Positions 1 to 5,866 of a stretch of 8,915 nt of DNA are shown one piece after another (the first letter of the stretch is position 1; every line of letters starts with the position of its first letter). Below the pieces are notes generated by a model. That model was not told where the DNA came from and did no database searches. It saw only the letters and a list, made by a program, of their open reading frames with translations. The stretch comes from CAZSGN01 sp964606415 (GTDB lineage Bacteria > Bacteroidota > Bacteroidia > Bacteroidales > JBBRXJ01): the NCBI GenBank assembly GCA_964606415.1, contig CAZSGN010000105.1, forward strand, positions 1-8,915. The letters are read 5' to 3'. A program made the position numbers and the translations under genes.

Positions 1-263
1 GAAAATAAAACGAGTCAACTGAATGAAATAAAATCTGATAACAGGTTTAAATAATCTGTATCTTTTTGTAACGCTCTCCTTTATTATTTACATTTTACTT
101 GTAGATGTTGAGTAATATCCCGGGAGAATATTTTGATCATTATTAGAGACTTAGCCAGCCAGAAGTAATAACTGCCTTGGGACAAAGTGGTTTTTAACTA
201 CTAAAATCATTGTTGGTATTGATAAATATCACCTCACCAGACATCTTTACTTCGAATAATGGG

Positions 264-277
264 GGTACATTTGTACC
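264..277. promoter_or_regulatory. Hyphenated palindrome upstream of the lipoprotein gene, candidate operator
   Basis: GGTACA (264-269) and TGTACC (272-277) are perfect inverted copies separated by TT. The dyad lies 6 bases before a TATATTTG box and 32 bases before the ATG of the small lipoprotein gene. That position suits a repressor or activator site, but it could also be a chance palindrome or a weak RNA hairpin. Confidence 0.3.
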
Positions 278-283
278 AGAAAG

Positions 284-291
284 TATATTTG
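284..291 (+). promoter_or_regulatory. Candidate Bacteroidota -7 box (TATATTTG)
   Basis: The sequence matches the Bacteroidota primary-sigma -7 consensus TAnnTTTG exactly. There is no TTG 17-23 bases upstream; the only nearby one (271-273) is 10 bases away. Transcription from this box would start at about 298, leaving a leader of only about 12 bases that would begin within the ribosome binding site. It is therefore weak as a promoter and could be fortuitous. Confidence 0.2.
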
Positions 292-299
292 ATAAAGAG

Positions 300-305
300 A
301 GGAGG
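300..305 (+). promoter_or_regulatory. Strong Shine-Dalgarno sequence (AGGAGG) deciding the start at 310
   Basis: AGGAGG ends four bases before ATG 310; overlapping AGAGG (298-302) gives a 7-base spacing. It sets the start of the lipoprotein gene at 310 rather than at the in-frame upstream ATG at 259. None of the four other genes in the window has a comparable site, as is usual in Bacteroidota, so this one stands out. Confidence 0.7.
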
Positions 306-309
306 CGTT

Positions 310-522
310 ATGAGACAAATACAGCGAATTTACCGGGAAAAATGCAAATACATTCTCACAAGTGTTGTTTTATTATTCTTTTTGGCTTGTCAGACCCAGA
401 TAGATTTCTCTACAAAAAAAGCAGGCAAAAGTGATACGCTAACAGATGAAGAGTTATCTGAACTTAAACAGGAATGGCAGGCTGCTGTTTTTTTAATGGA
501 TAAATACCAGGAATTACCCTGA
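310..522 (+). CDS. Small putative lipoprotein, function unknown (70 aa)
   Basis: I do not recognise a family. The N-terminus is a lipoprotein signal: basic residues at 2-13 (R2, R6, R9, K11, K13), a hydrophobic stretch at about 14-26, and a lipobox LFFLAC ending at Cys27. Cleavage would leave a lipidated Cys27 followed by Gln28, with no Asp at +2. The mature part is only 44 residues, polar and probably helical (TDEELSELKQEWQAAV), ending in ELP. The ATG at 310 is chosen over the in-frame ATG at 259 because AGGAGG lies just before it and because the signal peptide then begins in the expected place. The gene converges on the hybrid kinase gene with 37 bases between them, so it is not part of that operon. 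It may act as a small envelope protein; its role cannot be inferred. Confidence 0.6.
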   Translation: MRQIQRIYREKCKYILTSVVLLFFLACQTQIDFSTKKAGKSDTLTDEELSELKQEWQAAVFLMDKYQELP

Positions 523-559
523 TTTTCGCTAACATAAAAGTTTATTATTATTGGTTTTT

Positions 560-3184
560 TTATTGATCAATTTCTGCTAAATGGACATTATGTAAATATT
601 GTTTCAGGATTTGAATTATTTGGTTGTTCCTGATGGGTTTTGATAAGTAATCATCACAACCGGCCTGCATACATGCTTCTTTTTCGTCAGCCATTACATA
701 TCCTGTCTGGGCTATTATTGGTAATTCGGGATTTATCTTTTTTATTTTTCTTGTTGCCTGATATCCGTTTAAAACCGGCATTTGAATATCCATTAATATT
801 AAATCAATCTCGTATTTAAGTGATAAATCTACAGCTTCCTGGCCATCAAAGGCTCTGATGATACGAAAGTTTAAATGCTTAAGCAGTTCAGCAAGATAAG
901 AAAAATTTGATTCATCATCTTCAGCAATAAGAATGGTATATCCCTGAAAATTGAAATTTATACCTAATGTTTCATCTTGTTTTGTTGTTTCAGGAGCAAG
1001 CTGATCTTTTTGCACAGGTAAATATGGGATTGTGAAACGGAAACATGTTCCTTGCCCGGCTTCAGACTCCACCCAAATGTTTCCTCCAAGCAATTGAACA
1101 ATGTTTTTCGAAATCGCCAGGCCTAATCCTGTACCGCCATGTTGATGTTTCATATTTTGATTAACTTGTCTGAAGTTTTTAAATATTTCATTTTGTTCTT
1201 CATGTGGAATACCTATACCGGAGTCTTCAACAAAAAAAGAGATATGATCAGGCTTAAGCTTATACCCAAATTTGATATAACCTTCTTCAGTGAATTTAAG
1301 CGCATTATTGATCAAATTAATTAATACTTGTTTTAAGCGGTTGTAATCAGTATGAATGGCTAATTGATCATCTGCATCACAAGAAGTTTGTAAATCCAGG
1401 CCATTATTAATGACCAGCGGATGTTGTTTATAAGTAGTAAGTAGTTCTTTTATTAATTGGTTAATAGGACTTGGTGTTTTTGTTATGACCAATTCTCCTG
1501 CCTCAATTTTTGCAATATCAATAATATCATCAATTAATTTAAGTAAGCTATCACTATTTTGTTTAATTATCTGGTGATACTCTTGTCTTTCTTCTTCGAA
1601 AAGTTCCGGATTATTGAGCAGATCACTGAATCCAATAATAGCGTTCATGGGGGTTCTGATTTCATGGGACATATTAGCTAAAAATGCAGATTTTAACTTA
1701 TCTGATTTTTCTGCCCGCTGTTTTTCTTTTTCAAGTGCTTTAATGTATCTTTTTCTTTCAGTTTGATCAATAATAACACCACGAATTTTTTTTATTTTAG
1801 ATTTTGAGATAACGCCTGAAGAATAAATGACAGCACTAAACCGGCTTCCGTTTTTCCGGATAGCTTGTGATTCTTTATAAAAGTTATTTTTATCATTTGA
1901 GATTAAAACGTTTTCGTCATCTTTTAGGAATAATTGATAAAGGTAAACCCCTTTTTGTATATCTTTTTTTGCGTATCCAAAATTATTTTGCCAGGCCTTA
2001 TTGACATATGTTAGCAATCCATTTTGGTCTGCTTCGTATACGCTTAGAGGGAGCATATCTGTTAACTCCCGGAAATTGATTTCATTTTGGAGCAGGGTAG
2101 ATTCGGCTTGAATTCTCGCCATTTCACGTTGATGAAGTTTTTCCATTAAATTGTTAAAACTTTCATAAAGTTTTTGCATTTCACGGGTATTGGCTTTAAT
2201 TGCTGGGGTTTCTTTTTTTGATTCTTTCTTTATATAAGAGGTAACATAATGGGTAAATTTATTAAGTGGTCCGGCCATATGTTTTGACAGGTATATACTG
2301 ACTATAGTGACCACAGCTACTAAAAAGAGATAAAAGAGGATATAAATAAGCCGGTGTTTCTGTTTTAATTTATTTTTTTGGCCAGCTGTTTTGATTAATA
2401 AATTATTAAGTGTTTGTTCAATGATTTGCCTTCTTTTATCAAGATTAGCTTTAAGCCCACCGTTAGCATTAATGCCAATTTTTTGATCTAATTGAACCAT
2501 TTGATTAAAATGATCCTGGTAATGTTTAATCAGATTTAATATTGTATCTTTTTGTTTAGCCGGAATGGTTGGGTTATTGTTAATATCTTTGTGCATTTTA
2601 CCAGCAAGTTGATTCAATTTTTGGATATAGACCGGGTCATGCCTGATAATATAATCCTTCTCATGACGTCTGAGAGATAGTACGTTCGTTTGGTTAATTG
2701 TCTGGAATTTTTCTAATTGATGCACATATTCGCGCATTTTTCCTTCTGTCCCATAATCTTTGAACCCTCTTTCAAGAATTAGTTGTTTGATTTTTGAAAA
2801 TCTATTTTGATAATGATCAAGATGAATTTTAAGTGAATCAAGTTCATTGTTAATGTTAAGATCCTGAACTGTTTTTTGCTTTTTTAAGTCACGTATTTCT
2901 TTTTCTCTTTGATGAGAAAGGGCCTGATGTTTTTTTATATAAAAGCTGTTTTCATTTCTGAAAAATGCAGGATTGTCAATTTCATTTCTGAAAAATGCTG
3001 AGATGATATTTTGATCTTTGAGGACTTTAGCATGTATTTCCTGAATGCCCTGGCTAACCTTATTAAGGTTTTTAACCTGGTTAAGATAATAATGGTTAAA
3101 AATGAGGGTTAATAAGAGAATGACATTGGCAAATCCTATAAACAAGATAAAAAATCGTGATCTGAATGATGGTAATAATTTCAT
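560..3184 (-). CDS. Hybrid sensor histidine kinase: HBM-like sensor, HAMP, PAS, HisKA, HATPase, receiver (874 aa)
   Basis: An inner-membrane hybrid kinase that should sense a periplasmic signal, autophosphorylate and pass phosphate to its own receiver. Domains in order: TM1 about 11-31; a helical periplasmic domain about 32-276; TM2 about 279-299; HAMP about 300-350 (Pro306); PAS about 370-475; HisKA about 497-562 with phospho-acceptor His507 in SHEIRTP; HATPase about 610-722 with the N box around Asn623/Asn627, G1 at DSGIG (654-658), F box 667-674 and G2 at GGTGLGLAI (683-691); receiver about 749-865 with acidic residues Glu755, Asp756 and Asp757, phospho-acceptor Asp799, Thr827 and Lys849. 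All catalytic motifs look intact. The periplasmic motifs GFKDYGTEGKMR and LRRHEKDYIIR resemble the HBM sensor domain of McpS-type receptors, though a plain four-helix bundle family is possible. It is the second gene of an operon, 60 bases after the partner sensor gene. No Shine-Dalgarno precedes the ATG. No HPt or DNA-binding output domain is present, so the next relay step is encoded elsewhere. Confidence 0.93.
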   Translation of the reverse strand: MKLLPSFRSRFFILFIGFANVILLLTLIFNHYYLNQVKNLNKVSQGIQEIHAKVLKDQNIISAFFRNEIDNPAFFRNENSFYIKKHQALSHQREKEIRDLKKQKTVQDLNINNELDSLKIHLDHYQNRFSKIKQLILERGFKDYGTEGKMREYVHQLEKFQTINQTNVLSLRRHEKDYIIRHDPVYIQKLNQLAGKMHKDINNNPTIPAKQKDTILNLIKHYQDHFNQMVQLDQKIGINANGGLKANLDKRRQIIEQTLNNLLIKTAGQKNKLKQKHRLIYILFYLFLVAVVTIVSIYLSKHMAGPLNKFTHYVTSYIKKESKKETPAIKANTREMQKLYESFNNLMEKLHQREMARIQAESTLLQNEINFRELTDMLPLSVYEADQNGLLTYVNKAWQNNFGYAKKDIQKGVYLYQLFLKDDENVLISNDKNNFYKESQAIRKNGSRFSAVIYSSGVISKSKIKKIRGVIIDQTERKRYIKALEKEKQRAEKSDKLKSAFLANMSHEIRTPMNAIIGFSDLLNNPELFEEERQEYHQIIKQNSDSLLKLIDDIIDIAKIEAGELVITKTPSPINQLIKELLTTYKQHPLVINNGLDLQTSCDADDQLAIHTDYNRLKQVLINLINNALKFTEEGYIKFGYKLKPDHISFFVEDSGIGIPHEEQNEIFKNFRQVNQNMKHQHGGTGLGLAISKNIVQLLGGNIWVESEAGQGTCFRFTIPYLPVQKDQLAPETTKQDETLGINFNFQGYTILIAEDDESNFSYLAELLKHLNFRIIRAFDGQEAVDLSLKYEIDLILMDIQMPVLNGYQATRKIKKINPELPIIAQTGYVMADEKEACMQAGCDDYLSKPIRNNQIIQILKQYLHNVHLAEIDQ
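2950..2998 (-). repeat. 19-bp direct repeat, 30-bp period, inside the kinase sensor domain
   Basis: Bases 2950-2968 and 2980-2998 are identical over 19 bases and offset by exactly 30 bases. They encode two copies of AFFRNE (residues 63-68 and 73-78) in the first helix region of the periplasmic domain. By eye, the partner sensor protein aligns across this segment without a gap (its ERDFMLYETINPDFF faces IISAFFRNEIDNPAFF here). The repeat therefore looks like sequence copied over an existing segment rather than an added unit. Confidence 0.75.
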
Positions 3185-3244
3185 ATATATTTAATTAAAT
3201 GTTGTTATATTATTATTCTTTGATACAAAAAGTGTTAATAAAAT
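3185..3244 (-). other. Intra-operon spacer between the two sensor genes
   Basis: Sixty AT-rich bases separate the stop of the upstream sensor gene from the start of the hybrid kinase gene. No hairpin followed by a T run and no clear promoter box is visible. The two genes are therefore probably transcribed together. Confidence 0.5.
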
Positions 3245-5659
3245 TCAACTATTTGAGATGTCAAATTTTTTGCGGTTGACTTCATGCTGTACTTCAGTCA
3301 TGTTTTTTAAATCCTTTTGGAGGTTTTGAAATAATGCTTCCATTTGTCCTTTTTGTTCCGGGAAAGAAGCTTCGATATGGATCCAATCCAGCAAATTCTT
3401 GGCAGTAAAGATAATTTTTCCAGGCTGTCCCTCTTGATTTACAGCAACATAACTTGTTTTCATAAAATTTTCATGTTGATTTGCACCAATCATTTCACAT
3501 ATTTCTTCATGATTTTCCCCCTGGCATATTTTCTTCCATTTTTTAGTAATAAATGCTTGCTGTTCCCTGGGGAATAATTGGAAAATTGAAAACTTTTCTG
3601 TGTCACTATCTTCAACACCAGCAAATTGCTTAAGTTGTTTATTTAAATAGATAAAAGTTCCGTCAAGTTTAATTTCACCAACCATAATAGATTGACTGAT
3701 GGATTCAATTAGATCTTTCAGGTTTTTATTATGCTCATTTAGATAATCAATTTCTTGCTGACTTTTTTCGCGGGTTTCTTTTAGTATTTTGTTGAGTTCC
3801 CGTTCTTTTTCCTCATTATTTTCCTGCGTTGCTTCTAATTCTTCCATGTTTTGCCTTAATTCTTCTTCCTGGGCTTTCAGTTCTTCGGCCTGATAACGGC
3901 TTTGTTCAAGTAAAACAGTTGTTTTTTGATTCATTTTTGTGGTTGCGATAGAAGAAGAAACAGATTCAGCAACCTTCAGGATAAAATCAATTTTATATTG
4001 GTCCATATCCTCAAAAGATGCAAATTCTAAAACACCAAGGGTTATTTCTTCTGTTTTCAGAGGGACAAGTAATAATGCTGAAGGATTTGCATCTCCAAGT
4101 CCACTTGTAATATTGATGTAATTATCAGGGATATCGGTAAGATAGATGGGTTCTTTTTCAATTGCACATGTTCCTATCAGGCCATCACCCAAAGCAAATG
4201 ATTTATTAAGATATTTTTTGCGATCATAAGCATATGCAGCCATTAATTTAAATTCTGGCTGCTCCTGATTTTCATCCTGGATTAAAAATATGCCACCCTG
4301 TGCAAAACCACTATATTTAACCAAGTAGCGAATTAGCTCATAGGCAAGTTGGTCAATGTTTTCATTATTATACCGGATAATATCGCTGATCCCTGCTACT
4401 CCTTCATTGATCCAATTCCGTTGTTCTGCTTCTTCTTCCTGCCTTTTTCTTTCCAGAGCAACATTTAACAGGCGATTTCTCATTTCGACCAAATTGCCGC
4501 CAAGCTCTCCCTCATTATTAAAAACATTGATATCTGTCTCTAAATTCCCATTACCCACTTCAATAGCAAAATCTCGTGTTTTTTTAAGATTGATTGTTAA
4601 AAGATTAATGGCTTCAATCATATCCCCGAATTCATCATTGTTCTTTTTTTTGATCTTATCAGGCAAATGGCCTTTTCCTAATTCAAAGATATGCTTTTGA
4701 AAATGTTTAATTGATTTTATAATATAATTGGAAACGCCTGATAAAAGCATTAAAATGCCCAGCGAAAGAAAAATTAACGCAATATAAAGATTGGTAACTG
4801 CTTGATTAATTCCTGCTTGTGCTCCTTTATAAATTTTTTCGTTTATTGTGGCTATTTGATTTTTGATTTTATGGTTAATATTGATCATTTGATCTGAAAC
4901 CCCCTTTATGTTTTTGGTGCCCAGTTGTTTATCCTTTTCAATAATGCTGTGAAACAATATTTTATAATCCTGGAGAGGTTTGTTTAATCGACTGGCAATA
5001 GCTGTATTTTTATAAGGCTCTTCTTTCAATGTTGTAATAAATAGATGATGGTTTTTGTCAAACTTATCGAGGTATTTGAGGTCTTTACGGAGAAGATAAT
5101 CTTTTTCATTTCTTCTTAAAGTCAACATCAAATGACTCAAAAGATAATCTTCTTTTTGGTTAATATGTTGCTCGACAAAATGAATTTTATTCCTCATTTT
5201 ACCAACAAGTCCATCATCTTTAAATCCCTTTTTCTTAACCAAAATAACCTGTTGGGAAAATAATGATTTATATTCCCTGAAAAGTTTTTGGGTTTGATTT
5301 AAGGACGCCCGGATTTCCAGCTTTTCCATCCGGGGCGAATTGATTAAATAATTGATGTCCTGCTCAACCTTTTTAATGGTAGATGAGAAAAAATCAAGAT
5401 ACTTGCTTTTTCCTTTGCTAAAGAAGTCCGGATTAATGGTTTCATATAGCATAAAATCGCGTTCGGCCTGTTTAAGATTTAAATGGGCCGTTTTAATGTT
5501 TTTTGCTTTATTAAGAAGGTGATAATTATAAAAAGAGCGATCTAAATAATACTGGATGATTATACCAATCGCTCCCAGAATGAATATCGTTCCAATTCCT
5601 GTTAATACAAAACGCATGCGAATTGTAAACCTGTTTCCCCCTTTTTCTTTTGTTCTCAT
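3245..5659 (-). CDS. Kinase-less membrane sensor: HBM-like sensor, HAMP region, GAF, coiled coil, PAS-like (804 aa)
   Basis: A membrane signalling protein with no catalytic output of its own. Domains in order: TM1 about 17-37; helical periplasmic domain about 40-289; TM2 about 291-311; HAMP about 311-362 with DEFGDM (342-347); a second HAMP-like segment about 363-412 with EGELGGNLVEM (383-393); GAF about 430-575; a strongly charged coiled coil about 577-650 (AEELKAQEEELRQNMEELEA); a PAS-like domain about 648-757; and a helical tail. The periplasmic domain carries AERDFMLYE (65-73), GFKDDGLVGKMR (145-156) and LRRNEKDYLLR (181-191), typical of HBM-type ligand-binding domains. The last two motifs match the neighbouring hybrid kinase. 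There is no SHEIRTP-like H box, no ATP-binding domain, no GGDEF or EAL domain and no receptor signalling tip. The protein ends in a normal stop, with no sign of a frameshift into a kinase. It is the first gene of the operon. I infer that it acts through the adjacent kinase, perhaps as a heteromeric partner. It has no Shine-Dalgarno. Confidence 0.88.
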   Translation of the reverse strand: MRTKEKGGNRFTIRMRFVLTGIGTIFILGAIGIIIQYYLDRSFYNYHLLNKAKNIKTAHLNLKQAERDFMLYETINPDFFSKGKSKYLDFFSSTIKKVEQDINYLINSPRMEKLEIRASLNQTQKLFREYKSLFSQQVILVKKKGFKDDGLVGKMRNKIHFVEQHINQKEDYLLSHLMLTLRRNEKDYLLRKDLKYLDKFDKNHHLFITTLKEEPYKNTAIASRLNKPLQDYKILFHSIIEKDKQLGTKNIKGVSDQMININHKIKNQIATINEKIYKGAQAGINQAVTNLYIALIFLSLGILMLLSGVSNYIIKSIKHFQKHIFELGKGHLPDKIKKKNNDEFGDMIEAINLLTINLKKTRDFAIEVGNGNLETDINVFNNEGELGGNLVEMRNRLLNVALERKRQEEEAEQRNWINEGVAGISDIIRYNNENIDQLAYELIRYLVKYSGFAQGGIFLIQDENQEQPEFKLMAAYAYDRKKYLNKSFALGDGLIGTCAIEKEPIYLTDIPDNYINITSGLGDANPSALLLVPLKTEEITLGVLEFASFEDMDQYKIDFILKVAESVSSSIATTKMNQKTTVLLEQSRYQAEELKAQEEELRQNMEELEATQENNEEKERELNKILKETREKSQQEIDYLNEHNKNLKDLIESISQSIMVGEIKLDGTFIYLNKQLKQFAGVEDSDTEKFSIFQLFPREQQAFITKKWKKICQGENHEEICEMIGANQHENFMKTSYVAVNQEGQPGKIIFTAKNLLDWIHIEASFPEQKGQMEALFQNLQKDLKNMTEVQHEVNRKKFDISNS

Positions 5660-5735
5660 CTGATTTTTTTTAATAATTAATCATCCTGATAAAATGCGGA
5701 CAAAACTTTATTTTGCTTACATATCCTTTATACGC

Positions 5736-5743
5736 CAAAATTA
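5736..5743 (-). promoter_or_regulatory. Candidate -7 box (TAATTTTG) for the sensor operon
   Basis: On the minus strand this reads TAATTTTG, an exact match to TAnnTTTG. Transcription would begin near 5728, giving a leader of about 70 bases before the ATG at 5659. TTG trinucleotides lie 12 and 26 bases upstream rather than the usual 17-23, so the -33 element is unconvincing. Confidence 0.33.
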
Positions 5744-5764
5744 TCTGAGGTTTACCAAAAAGTA

Positions 5765-5792
5765 TTTAACAAAACATTAAGTAATGGTTAAA
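5765..5792. promoter_or_regulatory. Nested dyad TTTAAC...GTTAAA, candidate operator
   Basis: TTTAAC (5765-5770) and GTTAAA (5787-5792) are perfect inverted copies. Between them lies a second inverted pair, CATTA (5775-5779) and TAATG (5782-5786), separated by AG. The outer arms are offset by AAAA on one side only. The dyad sits mid-way between the divergent genes and would be suitable for a dimeric regulator of either or both. Confidence 0.35.
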
Positions 5793-5852
5793 GCCTGATT
5801 TTTTTCTTTTCTTTTCCATTTTATCCTTGTTAATCATTATTTTTATTTCGGA

Positions 5853-5865
5853 ATTAACCGTTAAT
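5853..5865. promoter_or_regulatory. Palindrome ATTAAC-C-GTTAAT next to the transporter start codon
   Basis: A perfect 6+1+6 palindrome ends one base before ATG 5867. Bound protein here would block transcription or translation initiation. As RNA the loop is too tight for a full hairpin, so a DNA operator is the likelier reading. It uses the same GTTAA half-site as the dyad at 5765-5792. Confidence 0.4.
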
Positions 5866-5866
5866 A

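Larger units (their letters stand above)
1..309. other. Intergenic region, possible truncated gene tail at the left edge
   Basis: No gene of useful size is visible here. The plus-strand frame starting at base 1 is open for 17 codons (ENKTSQLNEIKSDNRFK) and stops with TAA at 52-54. This could be the C-terminus of a gene entering from the left, but so short an open stretch in AT-rich DNA is also expected by chance. The rest is AT-rich. A TTG at 108-110 stands 18 bases before TATTTTG at 129-135, which resembles a Bacteroidota promoter but is one T short of TAnnTTTG. The last 50 bases hold a dyad (264-277), a perfect TATATTTG (284-291) and a Shine-Dalgarno sequence (300-305), all described separately. 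Confidence 0.5.
5660..5866. promoter_or_regulatory. Divergent intergenic region between the sensor operon and the transporter gene
   Basis: This 207-base AT-rich region must hold the promoters for both directions. On the plus side I see no good TTG/TAnnTTTG pair; TATCCTTG at 5822-5829 has one mismatch and no partner. Five GTTAA/TTAAC half-sites lie in its last 101 bases (5766-5770, 5787-5791, 5829-5833, 5854-5858, 5860-5864). Two pairs of these form dyads, listed separately. In sequence this AT-rich, five GTTAA-type pentamers in 100 bases is several times what chance would give by rough estimate. Confidence 0.5.

Noticed and set aside
114..132. AATAT/ATATT inverted arms around CCCGGG
   Set aside because: Five A-T pairs around a 9-base loop are too weak for a terminator, and no adjoining feature supports a regulatory role.
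259..309. N-terminal extension of the lipoprotein from ATG 259
   Set aside because: It would put 17 extra residues before the signal peptide and read through the dyad, promoter-like box and Shine-Dalgarno sequence. ATG 310 is far better placed.
210..434. Plus-strand frame from a TTG start overlapping the lipoprotein gene
   Set aside because: It shares most of its length with the lipoprotein frame, lacks a ribosome site and its product has no signal or domain pattern. The lipoprotein frame has both a Shine-Dalgarno sequence and a lipobox.
523..561. Possible bidirectional terminator between the converging lipoprotein and kinase genes
   Set aside because: There is a run of seven T at 555-561, but the only possible stem is a few A-T pairs, too weak to call.
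1139..1324. Plus-strand frame antisense to the kinase ATPase domain
   Set aside because: It lies entirely within well-conserved HATPase coding sequence and has no start signal of its own.
3344..4700. Several plus-strand frames antisense to the kinase-less sensor
   Set aside because: They mirror the GAF, coiled-coil and PAS coding sequence, are short, and have Ser- and Phe-rich products typical of the reverse strand of charged helical proteins.
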